The position numbers and the translations under genes are program-made. DNA of 64,000 nt from Bromus sterilis (lineage: Eukaryota > Streptophyta > Magnoliopsida > Poales > Poaceae). Positions 37,561 to 49,854 of this stretch are shown here, piece after piece. Below the pieces are notes generated by a model, which saw only the letters and a list, made by a program, of their open reading frames with translations, did no database searches and was not told the origin of the DNA. Each line of letters starts with the position of its first letter. Position 1 is the first letter of the stretch. The stretch is taken from the NCBI GenBank assembly GCA_950022295.1, contig OX465600.1, forward strand, positions 308,274,031 to 308,338,030. The letters run 5' to 3'.

Positions 37561-38245
37561 GGGATGCAGCCAGAAGGCTCCATCGTGGGTTTTGGCTGCT
37601 TTCACTCTGGCCAACTTTCCTTTGGTGGTGAGATGCAATCTATGGACGATGGATTGACACAAATGATATGGTGGTACAATGGACGTGGACGGAGTACTAT
37701 CCTAACACATGAACCCGCTGGGATCATGGAAAAGTGGTGGCGGTATCACATGATTGACTGCAATTTAGCAGTGCTCCTCGAGTTGGTTATACCTAGGAAT
37801 GGTGATGTTTTTCGCATCATGATCTTGTTGAAGGTATTGTTCATACATGCTCAAACTTGTTCTTCAGGGTGAAAATCTAGAATCTGACCTGTGGTGGTTG
37901 AATCCGGTAATGAGGCGCTTGATCATCGATCCCTTCCTAGAGGCGTTGTCATTGAATAACTTTGTTCTTGTGATGTCAACGGATGAATGGTGTCAATGTG
38001 ATTATTGTTATAGTTTGTAGAACACCACATGCATCATTTCAGATTTTATCCTTTTCCTCGCTAAGGCATATATTTGGTCTTCTATGATTGGCGATATTTG
38101 GCAAGATATTTAGTTGTGTGTTAGTTTGGCCGGGTGCATCCTAACTATGTAGAGACCGGGTGTGTGTTTATTGTGTTAGTATCCACTTGATGATTCATTT
38201 TGAATCAAAAAAATCCAGCCTTTATCCGAAAAACATATTTAATTT
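37561..38245 (+). other. Non-LTR retroelement 3' end relic
   Basis: GGCCGGGTGCATCCTAACTATGTAGAGACCGGGTG is followed by TTGAATCAAAAAAATCCAGCCTTTATCCGAAAAA. This matches the typical 3' end of grass LINE-like transcripts (pseudo-poly(A) after AATCCAGCCTTTAT). The upstream frame (37564-37872, 102 codons) has no recognised domain. Confidence 0.4.
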
Positions 38246-38360
38246 ATTTAGCTGTATCGTTACCTGTAACGAAATTATGATATGCTATTTACTTTGTAGC
38301 GAAGCACGAATTAAGGATGTGATCTTTTTTCCCGTTGCAAATCACATACACGTTTTCTAG

Positions 38361-38734
38361 TAAAACTTAAATTTGAAGTGTAATCTTTCTAAAAAATATC
38401 TAAGACAGACTAAAACATTCAAGGGTTTTGAAAATTTATTTATATTCATTTCAATATTAAGGCATAATACTACATATTTGTTGGTTCAATTATGACTAGG
38501 TGAAAGGCTTGGGTTGAAATTACAAAATAATCTGGGCGGTCCCCAAATATTGCAAAAGGGCTATGTGCAAAGTTTTAAGCAACTTAATTGTAGTTAAATG
38601 CATGATGATATGATGACATCATGTCATGATGATATAAAAATAAAATAATAAGCAGAATTTAATTCGGCTATTACTCTGTTACATTAGGACAGCTTCTCAA
38701 TGGCCGGTTATGATTCGTGAAAACATGACAGTAT
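38361..38734. other. No recognised feature
   Basis: AT-rich unique-looking DNA between Helitron-like ends. TGATGATATGATGACATCATGTCATGATG near 38602 is a short palindromic stretch. Confidence 0.3.
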
Positions 38735-39300
38735 TCCTAAGTAGAAATATACCCCGCGCGTTGCAGCGGAAATTCCTTTAAAAAATATATTTCGTAAATA
38801 AAAAGTATAAAAATTATGATATATTAGGTTTTCTAAGTGAACATGTAAAATTCAATTAGTCATAGACTCATAGTCGAGATACTAAATTTATTCGATACGA
38901 AACATGTGTGTATTTAAAATTATTCGCGTGGATGATTACAAGATGGTTGATGTGGAGTTTGCATATAGAAATTATTAAAGATATTAATGAAGATGACATG
39001 GACGATTGATTGGCTAAAAAAATAAATGATGTGTGGATAGCTTGCATGTGAAGATAAACATTAAACAACTTAAATAACCCTATAATGAGTGACATGGACA
39101 ATTGATTGGCTAAGAGAATAGATGATGTGGATAGCTTACATGTGAAGATAGACAACTTAAATGATCCTATAATGGAGTTTAGCTTTATAAGAGTTATAGA
39201 TACCGGAAAATGATCAACAAATGAATACGAATATAAATCTGCCACTTGATATGGCATTATATTCCAGTACTTTGCATTTTAGTAAAATGGTAAGTGATAG
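38735..39300 (+). mobile_element. Helitron-like 5' end
   Basis: TCCTAAGTAGAAATATACCCCGCGCGTTGCAGCGG is a good match to grass Helitron starts. A 96 bp unit (GACATGGAC...GATTGATTGGCTAA) is duplicated at 38995-39090 and 39091-39178. The preceding base is T rather than A, and I found no 3' end, so only the 5' side is supported. Confidence 0.4.
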
Positions 39301-39628
39301 CCATTCTTAATATATTCATTTATTTATAGTGTCCTCGGCCATTATAATTTCATCCCAATAAACTGATAATAGTGGTTCCAATTGTCTGCATCTTGTGACA
39401 TAAACTAACCATGACGACAAAACCAACCTCACTATAATCTGTTGAAATGCACGTAACTTCATATCGAACTTGTCTGCACCAGGATTGCACAAGCCATGTT
39501 GCAGCGCTATTTTTTAGCCATATAGGAACTTTTCCATTTTCTCGTATATTACAATGGTAAAATAAAAGGAAGGGGTGAGCAGAGGTAGCTAACTAGCCTT
39601 CCTTTCTTAATCGTCAATAGAAATTAAT
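39301..39628. other. No recognised feature (LINE 3' flank)
   Basis: AT-rich DNA just past the stop of the LINE relic on the minus strand. It may include its 3' untranslated region, but no poly(A) tract is obvious. Confidence 0.3.
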
Positions 39629-40290
39629 CTAGATTAACAATAATTCACTCTTGAAATTTTCTCTGAATTTAGCCTTAATTTTGTGTTGAAGAAGATCCAA
39701 GTCTAGGGAAAGTTTCCTTCTCCATTCTTGCACTGAAGGTCTTTCCTTTCTGAAAATTATACCATTCTCTGGTTCCAAATATGGCAATATCCCAGGATGA
39801 TGATTTCCAATCCAAACTCCTTTGGAACATGCTTAAGAGCTAGATGAGTTTTTTCATAAAATGAAGTTCCTCTTTGTTTGTAAGGAATCAAAGATACCCA
39901 ACATCTGTGAGAAAAGTTGCTGTCCCATAGGAGATGAAGAATTGTTTCATGAGATTGACTTGAGAAGCAGGCACAATCATAGCATTCAAGGTGGAAGCCT
40001 TTTCTTTGGAGAAGTGATCTAGAGTTTATTCTGTTGTGCAGTACTAGCCAGAAGAAAATTTTGTGCTTCAATATGTTTGCACATTTCCAGGTTTTAAGGA
40101 TGAGATCTGAGCTTTTGTCCCCAACAATGAGTTGCTTGTAAATTGTCATGGATGAATATTTATGTTTGTTATGACTCAACCAAGTATCCTTAGATGATGA
40201 GGGTGGTGGCAGAAGAGGAATTTGTTGAAGCTGTGCCCAGGCTTGACTAGACAATGGGGTATGAAAAATCTCCTCCCATGCAGTGGTGTT
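39629..40290 (-). pseudogene. LINE (L1-type) reverse transcriptase C-terminal relic, zf-RVT
   Basis: The minus strand encodes the zinc-binding region found at the C-terminus of plant LINE reverse transcriptases. KHKIFFWLVLHNRINSRSLL is followed by the Cys/His segment (ECYDCACFSSQSHETILHLLW). Upstream, AWEEIFHTP keeps the frame up to about 40290, where the match ends. After IWNQR near 39760 the frame shifts by one base and continues NGIIFRKERPSVQEWRRKL to a stop at 39629-39631. The 5' parts (endonuclease, RT core) are absent: a 5'-truncated insertion, usual for LINEs. Confidence 0.8.
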
Positions 40291-40672
40291 TCTGATTTAC
40301 AACACTATAACCGTGACTAGCAAGGAAGGCGCAGGCCCACAGCGGCACGCTGCGTCCGTGAAAGATCCTATTGTAAGGAACTGAGTAATGCAACCTAACA
40401 AGTGAAACAAATAACAAAAAACTCACCTTCGGCGAGGAGGCATCATTGTCGTATCGCTGCTCTTTATCAATTAATCTTTCATTAGATTTATACATTCTTT
40501 ATTCACTGACACACAGGGTTATATCAACAGAATCAAGAGTTGGTCCATTTTTTGGAAAAAATTAAGAGGGCTCATCCAATAGCCGATCCTAAAGATAATA
40601 TTCATGCACTCATATCGTGAATTATCGAGTGCTAATGACACCTTATATCCTACTAGGAGAACTGTAACACCC
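40291..40672. other. No recognised feature
   Basis: Unique-looking DNA between the LINE relic and the LARD-like LTR. The 82-codon minus-strand frame at 40247-40495 overlaps the LINE relic in the wrong frame and is not credible as a gene. Confidence 0.3.
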
Positions 40673-41214
40673 TCAGTGTTATGGAACAGTAATCACGTTG
40701 CTAATGATAATCACTGTTGCTAATCATTGTTTCTTATCTTGCCTTGATCGAACTTTGCATTTGATCATATTCAAATCTAGGATGGGTGGGATTGAAAACC
40801 CATGTGCCAAGGTACCTTGATCACTTGGAATCAAGTCAAAGCCCTAAACCCGTTTGGATTGATAATAAAAATAAGATGCCAAATAAAAGTCAACCAAAAA
40901 TTATGAAACCACTTTTGTTAAATCACAAATATTCAGTGGACCATATCCCTATGGTTTTGGGAATTTAGTAAGCTATAAAATAAATCAAACAATTCAAACA
41001 GTAGCCAAACCAATGGCATTTAATCCCTTTTAAATAAAAAAATACAATTGATTTTATTTAGTCACCAAACTTTTTGTAGAATTGCTACATAAGGCAATAC
41101 AAATAATGGGGCAAGTATCATACTTTAAAAAAATTCTAGAGAAACAAAAAGAAATATAAACAGAAAAGAACAAAAAGCTGAAAAGAAATAAAAAGAATAA
41201 AAGGGATTTCAGCC

Positions 41215-42160
41215 CAGGCCCCCAGTGCAACAAGTGCACAGTGCAGCCCAACTGGCCCACCTGGCCCACCCCGGGGCGTCTCCCTCCCCTATTCATGTCG
41301 AGTCGTGCGTGGCACCATCTCCATGGTGCTCGACGGCTACCGCCGCCCGATGGACGCCACCGAGGTGCTACACCGCCACCGTCGCGCTAATATACGTAGC
41401 AGAGAACCCCTGGCGAAACCCTAGCCCTTTTCTTCCTCTCCTCGCGCCGCTCTCGTCGGGGGAAAGTTCACTCGAGCCGTCGTCGGCCGCCGTCGCGCCC
41501 ACGCGCGGCCACTGACCCCCATAGCCCGAGCCACCGTGTCCGTCCACCTCGCCGTCGTCGTCCTCATCGTCACGTAGGAGGAATAAAGCTGAGCCGCACC
41601 GTGGACGCCGCCCCCTTCGTTTTCCTTGCCGCCGGCCATCGCCTCGTCTACGCCCGATTCGCCGCCTCCGATGCTCCATCGCGCCCGCTGCCTGTCCCTA
41701 CCTGCTCCTGGTGAGATTCCCCGTCATCCCCATGTATCCCCTTGCCCTCCCCGTCGCCGTAGCCCGTGTCGCCATTGGAGCCGAGCTCCGTCGCCGCCGT
41801 GCTTCGCGTAGCCGCGGCCCCAGTGCGCGCGTTTTGCACCCGTGCGTGTCATTGCGCTCCACGAACGTCCAGGGATCGAACGCACCAAAGAACCGGCGGG
41901 GTTGCGCTTCGAGACGTCGTCGCCGTCATCGCCGATCTCGGTCCGCCGCGTGAACGCTCGTCGTCGTCGTTCCGGCCCGTTTCCGGCGAGCCCACCACCA
42001 CCATCTGGCGCGGAGCACGTCTAGGAACCCGTAGGACTCAACGACGCCCCCAATGGTGCTCTGTACCGTGCGCATGCTCGACCTCGTCGGAGCTCTGTCT
42101 CCGGAGAGCTGCCCGTGCCACTGACGTGTGGACCCCGCCGGTCAGAACGGTCATTAGGGG
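41215..42160 (+). other. GC-rich leader-like block in second LARD LTR
   Basis: Rich in CGCCG and CGTCG, with overlapping short frames on both strands (up to 132 codons) and no recognisable domain. It is followed by runs of ATGACATGTGGGCCC-type phrases (42180-42400) repeated with variation. Probably the transcribed leader region of the LTR. Confidence 0.45.
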
Positions 42161-43477
42161 TTAATTAAATCCCTATGGGTCACTTACATGTGGGGCCCGA
42201 TCCCATAATTATCTGTTAGTTAAAAATAACCCCCCACAGCCAATGACACATGGGCCCTACCCCTGTTAAATTAAATTAATTAACTGTTTAATTAAACATG
42301 TGTCACTGACTGGTGCCCCCCACTGTCAGATTATTATTTAATAAGAATTTAGATTTAATTCCAGTCAATGACATGTGGGCCCTGGCTCTGTTTTAATTTA
42401 ATAAAATGTATTATTAGTATTGTGAGGCTGACCAGTGGGACCCACTGGTCAGGTTTGACCAGTCAACCCCTCTGTGGATAATGTTAGGTTTTATTAATAA
42501 AAGAAAATCCAGAAATTGATTTAAAATGATTTAAACTTTGAATTTGAATATCTTTTAAACCGTAAGTCAGATTCAAAAACTTTATACATCAAAATTGATT
42601 AGAAAAATATAAAGAATACAGATACGCTATCCGTATACCCACCACACCCCTCTAACACAACGAACATCGACATTCCCCTCTCCGGGGCGTCTGTCCGATG
42701 ATTTTTCCGGTACTGTCGAAGTATCCGGATGAATTTATTATGAACACGAAAGTTGTCCGGATTGTCTCAACTAGCACGGTTACACCATCCACACGTTTGT
42801 CGGATGTCCACGACACCTCCGGCATGAACCCTTCCCCCTCCGGACACCCTGTCCGGTAATCACCCGGAGCTGGTATTTCATCCCTGGATGAATTCCCGCT
42901 CCGAGCAACGTGCATTGCAGTGCGTTAGAACATCGTTAACATTGCATTCGTCATACCTTTCATCTGTTTCTCCCCCCCCTTTATTCTCCGGTAGACCCCG
43001 CTGCTACCACCGACTACACTTCTGCCGGGTACGACTACTTCGTCGACGACCCTACCCCTACCGTCGAGCTTCCAGGCAAGCAAAGCCATTATCTTCCCCA
43101 GATATCGCCTACATTTCCGTACTTTCTTGCACTAGAAATTGTTACTGCTGCTGCTACGTTACAATCCTATTCAATTGCATAGCCTGATTCTGTCGCCCCT
43201 TGTTGTACCTTCCTTATGCTATGCTGCCTGCTATATCTATTTATTATAATCAGAAGTGAGCCCTGCGCATTGTTAGCTAGGATTAGATAGAGGGCCGTGG
43301 CCACTCAGGGGAGTGATGCGGATTACAAAATATTATAACTGCAACAGGTACGGATCAATGCAGATGCCCTAGGGAACCTACAACGGCGAGACTCTGCCGA
43401 GTCGCTTCGAGTTTGACTTATGAATGGACGAACTCGTATTTCACTCTCGTTGGCTCAGTAGCGTAGCATCACTGGGA

Positions 43478-43589
43478 TGATACGAGGGTATTCCTCTTTA
43501 GTTCATTCCGCTGGTGTCTCGGCACCACCGGGGTGATACGAGAATATTCCTCTTTAGTTCATCCCGCTGATGTCTCTGTCGAACCCCTT
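43478..43589 (+). repeat. 56 bp tandem duplication in LARD LTR
   Basis: TGATACGAG..TATTCCTCTTTAGTTCAT.CCGCTG.TGTCTC occurs at 43478-43533 and 43534-43589. Confidence 0.85.
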
Positions 43590-44251
43590 TAAGTGTGCCA
43601 TCGAGGGTGATTTCTCCTGGTTTCACTTAATGGTAGGCACTCGAATCAACTGGTGTCCTTAAAGGTAAGAGTCGGGCGACCCAACGGTGCCCGCGAGTGG
43701 TATATCGTCGGGAATGACAGGGAGGGTACGACCGACGTTACTGGCGTGCGTTGCCCCTGCTCGTATCTCGTGAGAGTTACCAAACCACGAAAAAGTTGAG
43801 CTCTACAAAGAGCACACGCGAGACAAGGTAAGGAGACGGTTCAACTTGTTGCTAACCGCGCGCTTTGACGGGACGACAGGGCAGGTGATACGTCCCAAAC
43901 GTATCTATAATTTCTGCTTGCTCCATGCATGTTTTGTGTGACTTTGCCATGTTTTGCTTGAACTTTCGTACACTTTTGAGCATATTTGGACTAATCTATT
44001 AACCCAGTGCACCCAGCTTCCAGTTGTTGTTTTCTGCTGTTTGTATTTCAGGTTTTCCGTCCATTAAAAGTGCTCCAAAAAATCCGGAAAAATCAGATAA
44101 AAAATCAGCAACCCGGAAGATTCCGGAATCACCAAGGCAGCGGAGGGGGGCCACACCAGGAGACCAGGAGGGTCCCTGGCGCGGCCCCACCCTAGGACGC
44201 GCCAGGAGGCCTCCTGTCTGCCTGGTGGGTCCCCTCGATGCCCCCCTCCGC

Positions 44252-44260
44252 CTATATTTA
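44252..44260 (+). promoter_or_regulatory. TATA-like box of Gypsy LTR
   Basis: CTATATTTA follows CCTCCG and precedes the conserved GGGTGGAAACCCCTAA. It is kept at 50222-50230 and, inverted, in the other full LTRs. Confidence 0.5.
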
Positions 44261-44856
44261 GCCCTCGGGGTGGAAACCCCTAATAGAGATCTCTTTTCCG
44301 CGAACTCGCCTCTTTACCGCCGCCGCCGTTTCTAGATCGGGGCTGCTTGGAGAAGCTTCCCCGGCACCCTGCCGGGAGGAGGAACCCCCTCCGGGAGACC
44401 ATCCATAGCCATGGACGCCTACCGTATGTACCGTGAGTAGTCCCCCTTGGACCATGGGTCCGTGACCAGTAGCTATGTGATGTACCTCTCCCCTCTTTGT
44501 GCTTCCACTTTCGAGACCTCGTGAGCTGCCTCACATTGTGATGAGTAATATGAGACCGTGAACACTTTTTTAATTTCTGTTGTTGCTATGTTGAGTTTGC
44601 TGGGATCTGATGGATTATGAGACTATGTTCAGATTGTGATGAGTAATATATTTGGTTCTTCTCTTTTATATTTTGTTCTTGAGTAAATTCTTGCATGTTC
44701 TCCGTTGCCGTATTTTACTTTGGCCAAGTGATTTGTTGCAACTCCAAGAGGGAGCGTTATGCTTGATTGTGGGTTCAGCCCCTTGATGTCTAGCTTGAGT
44801 GACAGAAACATGAGACTAGGGGATGTGATGTTGCCACCAGGGATAAAACAACGGTG

Positions 44857-44876
44857 CTTGTACCCGCGGGTGCAAG
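44857..44876. other. Covarying 20 bp palindrome in Gypsy LTR
   Basis: CTTGTACCCGCGGGTGCAAG, symmetric but for one pair. The homologous site is present at 50812-50831 in the 3' LTR, 53325-53344 and 59106-59125 (CTTGTAACCGCGGTTACAAG, perfect), 60309-60328, 27721-27740, 26954-26973 and 25026-25045. See findings. Confidence 0.8.
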
Positions 44877-45563
44877 GATTGTTTACTTTACGCAAAGTTC
44901 TTTTAATGCAGTTGTCTGTTGCTTTGAGTTTACACTTTGGGTGGGATTCGCAACTTAATACCAGCGAGATGTTCTGGATAGATATCTCAAGGTGTATGAT
45001 TTGTAGTAGATGCAGTTGGATTTCGGCCTACTTACCTTGGCGTACTGCCCATTGCTTTTGAGCCCTTCCTTTCTTTGCAACATAGTTAGCATTGCGGTGC
45101 CTTCATAATTCTGTCAATTGCGCAGCTGTGATTTGTTTACCTCGCTAGCACTTTTATCGTCTTTTGGGAGAGAGAAATCACTAGTGAAAATCACGGGACC
45201 CCGGTCCATCTTCACATTACAGTTTACACCCTTAGTTTACTTTCAGTCTTTACTTTCAGTTGCCACTATTATTATCTCTTGCGTTGATCCTTTGTAAACA
45301 GCAAGGCCGGAGGAATTGACAACTCCTCTGTACTCGTTGGGAGGAAAGTTATTTGTATCTGTGTGCAGGTCCAGGTGAAGCTAGCAACCTCGGTGCCATT
45401 GTTCACTTCTCCACATTCTTGTATCCTTCGGAGTCCTACGAGAGACAAACCTTGGTATCTTTGCCAAGGGAAAACTTGCCGCTGCACTATATCTCACCCT
45501 GCACTTGGGGTAACCAACGAGGCTTGAAGTGTATTAACACTCTCTTGCCATCAGCAAGTTTTC

Positions 45564-45581
45564 TGGCACCGTTGCCGGGGA
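45564..45581 (+). other. Primer-binding site (tRNA-Asp type)
   Basis: TGGCACCGTTGCCGGGGA, one base off TGGCGCCGTTGCCGGGGA, the complement of the 3' end of plant tRNA-Asp. It lies 10 bp after the LTR end. Confidence 0.85.
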
Positions 45582-45725
45582 CTCCAGCCTACAAGATAGG
45601 GGAGTTGCACACTATATTTTATCTTTTCTTTTTAGTCTTGTTAGTTTACCTTTCAGTTTTTTCTTCGGTGTCCTTTATCAAAAATCCAAAAAATATAGTA
45701 TGTCTAGTTCCTTACTTGCCAATCA

Positions 45726-46946
45726 ATGTCTGACTTCTTTGAAACCAGATCTTATTGGTATGGAGGATTCACCGAGGATCAACAAAAGTGGTACAAGGAA
45801 CACCGCTTATCTCAAAAAGGGATACACTTATGGAAACAAATACACCAGTTGTATGAGTATGCTAGAAACTTGTGCTCAATATATAATATATCTTTCTGCA
45901 GGGATGAATCTTGTTGCTTTATGAGGCACAAACACCTTTCTTTCCAATGTGAGTACAATTATGATGAAACCTTAGCTTCTTATGCTAACGGAAACTATGA
46001 TTTTTATGATGCAGAGCCAATAGAAGAATTTTTTGCTTATAAGGGTGCCTATGAAATTACTTCTCTTCTTAGAAATATTAATGATGCCCCTTACAAATCT
46101 AAGAGTCTTTCTATACTTAACTATTGTTTGGAAAATTACGATGCAAATTATTATATTACTGATCATCTTGAGAGAATCTCTCCCCCAAAGGAAGAGACTA
46201 ATGTTTTGCAGGACTCTATGGAAGAAGAAATTGATGAAACCGAAAGCTCCTTGGATGAAAGAGAGGAGGAGAGTGACAAACAAAAGGAGGAAGAATGGAG
46301 CCATCTATGTCTACCTTCTAATGAGAGTAACTCTTTGAATCTTACCTTATATGAGTGTTATGATCCTATGGATTCTTTTGAAATATCCCTTTTTGATGAA
46401 GTTGATACCTTCTATGCTTATGACCATGATGCCACTATGGATGATGCTTACGGAGATGAACTTGCTATAGTTCCTCATGTTAAGCATGAAATTTTTTGTA
46501 TTGGACCCACACTTTATTGTCCTATTATCCATTTGAAATCTCCAGCTCATATTTCGGAGAACTGTGCTCTTATTAAGGCTCAATGTGTTGGGATGCATTT
46601 ATCTTATGATCCTAAAGACCGTGTTGAAAACTGTACACGTGTGCTTGTAGGTCATGAACAACATGATTTATGTGATAGATATATTCTTGATGTTGTTCAT
46701 GATACTACTGAAAATTATTTTGAGAGAGGGAAGTTTGGTTGTAGAAACTTCCATATTACTAAAGCTCCTCTCTTTGTGTTGAAAGTTTTGAAGTTATTCT
46801 TGTTCCACCTTCCTATGCATGTCACCTTGTGCTTCTTTGATTTATTTTCTTACAAGTTGCCTATGAATAGGAAGTGTGTTAGGCTTAAATGTGTTTCATA
46901 TTTGCTTCTTGATGCTCTCCTTTGCTTCAAATCCTTATTCTTATGA
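45726..46946 (+). CDS. Uncharacterised Gypsy-borne protein (406 aa)
   Basis: An intact frame starts about 145 bp after the primer site, where gag would be expected. I see no CCHC knuckle, protease, RT or integrase motif. The N-terminal third contains HRLSQKGIHLWKQIHQ (about residues 25-40) and several Cys. The middle (about 150-190) is Glu/Lys-rich and probably disordered. Then come DELAIVPHVKHE, LSYDPKDRVENCTRVLVGH and HDLCDRYILDVVHDTTEN. The end (about 355-405) is hydrophobic with LFLFHLPMHVTLCFFDLFSY, possibly a membrane segment. A homologue with a frameshift lies on the minus strand at 57101-58298. The conserved C-terminal two thirds against a divergent start suggests real coding history. 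Function unknown; a gag-derived or accessory role in a non-autonomous element is inference. Confidence 0.7.
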   Translation: MSDFFETRSYWYGGFTEDQQKWYKEHRLSQKGIHLWKQIHQLYEYARNLCSIYNISFCRDESCCFMRHKHLSFQCEYNYDETLASYANGNYDFYDAEPIEEFFAYKGAYEITSLLRNINDAPYKSKSLSILNYCLENYDANYYITDHLERISPPKEETNVLQDSMEEEIDETESSLDEREEESDKQKEEEWSHLCLPSNESNSLNLTLYECYDPMDSFEISLFDEVDTFYAYDHDATMDDAYGDELAIVPHVKHEIFCIGPTLYCPIIHLKSPAHISENCALIKAQCVGMHLSYDPKDRVENCTRVLVGHEQHDLCDRYILDVVHDTTENYFERGKFGCRNFHITKAPLFVLKVLKLFLFHLPMHVTLCFFDLFSYKLPMNRKCVRLKCVSYLLLDALLCFKSLFL

Positions 46947-49854
46947 GAGCACCTTCTAAAAGCTTTAAGCCTAGCTAATGGCTCTAAAGAAGCGCTTTCG
47001 GGAGGCAGCCCGCAACGAATTTAGGTTTTTTTTTCCTTTTTGTTTTTCTTCTGTTTTTAGTGGTCTTGATGATTGTTACTACTGTAGCAACATCATTGTA
47101 TCTTTACTTTTCAAGCTTTGTGCATTTTATAGCCTCATACGACAAGGGAAGTGAAAGTTGTGACATGCTGTCCAGAAAACAGATTATGTCCTCGTGACTA
47201 GAAAAATCAGAGAAAAATCCCAGTTCAACTTTTTGAGCTGAATGTTTTACACAGCGTGCTCTATACAATTATGAAACTTTCGTATTTTCTGAGTTTTTTT
47301 ATTTGAGTTGCAGAAGTACCCCTAAAAAATTCATTTTTACCTGCTGGTCTGTTTTTCACATATTCTGCCCTGTTTTGCCTTTTCTTCATTTTGCAAACCT
47401 TAAGTTTGCTTTTTCTTTGCAAAAACTTGTTGGCAATCTTGAGAAACAGTATCTCTTCAAGGTTATATTTATTTCCAGTAGAGAAAAAAATTTATTTTAG
47501 TTGGGTACTAACCTCTCTAATCAGTTATGTATGAAGGGAGTTTTCAAGTGCGCGATGGAAGATGATGAAAGAAGATCTTGGAGTGTCAAACGCTCAAGCT
47601 TGGGGATGCCCATGTGCACCCCCAATAAAAATTCAAGGAGACTCAAGCATCTAAGCTTGGGGACGCCCCCGTGCATCCCCTTCTTCATCATCAATTATCA
47701 GTTCGTCTCTCGTTGCACTATATTTTTATCACTTCATGTGTTATGTGCTATTCTTGGAGCGTCTCGCTCTTAGGTTTTATTTTTAGTTTTCTCTAGATTT
47801 GCTTGCTGTTCATAACAAGTTAGACCCCAACTTACTCATTTGTGTGAGAGAATTACATGCTCCGCTTGAACTAGAACTCCTCATAGGATTTGCATGCCTA
47901 TTCTTTTAGCTGTGAGTTGTTCTTTTTCTTGTCTTAGCTGCTGCTCTGTTTAGTTGTAGTGCTTTAGTTTTTCTAGAGATTTTCTTTTGTTTTAGGTTGA
48001 ACTTTCTATAGGTTGCATGTTTTTATCTTGTTAGAGAGTTTGCCTGTTGAACTGAGTTTTGTGTCTTGACTAGAAGTAGGGTAGTTGAAGTTGCTATTCT
48101 CTTTGTAGTAGTAACTTGCAATAGTTTTGAGGTATTGACTAGAGTAATGTTTGAACTTGTGGTGTCAAGAGCTTGAGCCTCTTAGTGATAGATGTCGTAT
48201 TTTGGGCAATCCGTGTGTTTTTCGAAAACCAAAAACCCCTGTTGAGAACTCTAGCTACTAGATGGATCACTAACCTCTGGAGGGTTCGAATATTAGAGAA
48301 CACTCACGTACCATGAGTCGAGGATGCGCAAGGAAAACCAAACTCCCATACACTCCTCCTCGGGGTACTTGTCTCTTTGTGAACCTCCTGGTTAGATTGA
48401 GAGTTACCGATAATAAGTGCATGAGTTCTTCGCACTAATGTGAGTATTCGAAAGTTGACACTTCCACCCACCTATACTTTTTCTAGCCTCTTCGGTACCG
48501 TGCATTGCCCTTTCTCACCTTGAGAGTTAGCGCATACTTCGCTGGTGCATCCAAACCCTTGGCACGATACGCTCTGTCATCATAAACCTCCTTATATCTT
48601 TCCTAAAACAGCCACCAAACCTACCTACAAGGCATTTCCATAGCCTTTCCGAGATACATTGCCATGCAACTTGCACCTTCTCATGACTTGATCCTCATGT
48701 CATACATGCTACTTGCTTGATCGATGAGCCGCATGCTAGTTGGGCCTTGCCCTAATCATTGCTACATGACGCGCTAGTATCATTGCATATCCTGCTATCC
48801 TGGCAGAGGCATACATTTTCATCATGATAGTTATATCTTCTTTATGTGAGTACCTTTGTAAAGTGTGAAAGATCTCCTATATTCTTGTAAAATATAGAGT
48901 GTTGTCCCTAAAGTGAGGAAAAGATCCCAAAGAGTACAAAATCAAAAGATCCCAAGGAGGACAAATGAGAGTTAAATAGAAAGAGCCATTGAGGCCACCA
49001 AAAAAATACAAAAAAAGAGAAAGATAAAAAAATTAAAAGTGAAAAGGGGGCACACTACTATTCCTTTTGAGAGATCCACACTAGTACTTCATCCTCTATC
49101 CCTTGTACTCCATAGAGATCATCATCATGCATATAGCTATGTGGGGACCTTCACACTATAGAACTTGGCTTGTATATTCCAATGATGAGCCTCCTCAAAC
49201 GAGCTCTAGGTCTTCTTGAGCAATCAAATTAGATGCACCCCCACTAGTTCCCTTGGAGAGCTTTTTTCTCACATGTGCATCCGTTGCATGGCAATCCCTA
49301 CTCCTCACATCATATCTATCATATGGCCTTCTCTCGCCTATGATTGTCCTCATTGATGCGAGTCTTTCACACATTTATGTCTTCCTCCTCCACCTTCTTT
49401 CTGTTTCGCCTTTTAGGTGTCAATTTTCTTGCTCACGCTCATCCATTGCATGAGTGCTCAAAATATCAATAGGGAGTGGATCAGTTTGACTTGTACCTGG
49501 CTAGTGGTCTGGGGACGAGTCAAGATAAGAATCCAAAGGAGACTAAGTGTGAAACTTTAGTAGATAGTTGTTCTCAACAACCTTTTTTCTCTCTTTTTCC
49601 CAGTCCCCTGCTTGCACGCAAACACCATCTGGAGACATTCGAGTCACGGACAGCGAGAGCTCTTGCACCCTTTGTTCTTTTGTTACTTTTGCCAATGCTA
49701 ATATAGACTCTTGCTTGTTAAGACTTGAATTGAATTGCATGCTTGGATTGCTTTACTTAAAAGTCCTTTATGGTTGTGTGGCATGTCACCACAAAAATTA
49801 TGCTTGTTATCATTTACCTACTCGAGGACGAGCATGAATTAAGCTTGGGGATGT
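46947..49854 (+). other. Gypsy 3' non-coding internal region
   Basis: About 2.9 kb without a credible frame. It begins with the GCGCTTTCGGGAGGCAGCCC phrase. AAGCTTGGGGATG-type motifs lie at 47596-47608 and 47653-47665, and the region ends with the polypurine tract AAGCTTGGGGATG at 49841-49853, next to the 3' LTR. It is collinear (inverted) with 54295-57100 and 61286-64000. Confidence 0.8.

Larger units (their letters stand above)
32050..38360 (+). mobile_element. Candidate Helitron (6.3 kb) with nested elements
   Basis: The 5' end TCTAGTTCAACTAGATGATGCCCCGCACG resembles grass Helitron starts (TC...ATACCCCGCGCGTTGC). At the far end CCCGTTGCAAATCACATACACGTTTTCTAG looks like a decayed 3' Helitron end with CTAG at 38357-38360. 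The flanking bases are A (32049) and T (38361), the usual insertion site. No Rep/helicase frame is visible. Inside are two MITEs, tandem arrays, a Copia LTR fragment and a non-LTR relic. Confidence 0.4.
43886..45553 (+). repeat. 5' LTR of Gypsy element (1668 bp)
   Basis: Starts TGATACGTCCCAAACG, ends CTCTCTTGCCATCA. The TATA-like CTATATTTA is at 44252-44260, after a GC-rich block, and a leader with CCGCCGCCG follows. A 100-codon frame lies at 44759-45061. Confidence 0.9.

Noticed and set aside
40247..40495. 82-codon minus-strand frame
   Set aside because: It overlaps the LINE relic out of frame and has no domain.
41368..42164. Frames in the second LARD GC-rich block
   Set aside because: Several overlapping frames on both strands with Ala/Arg/Pro bias and no recognisable domain.
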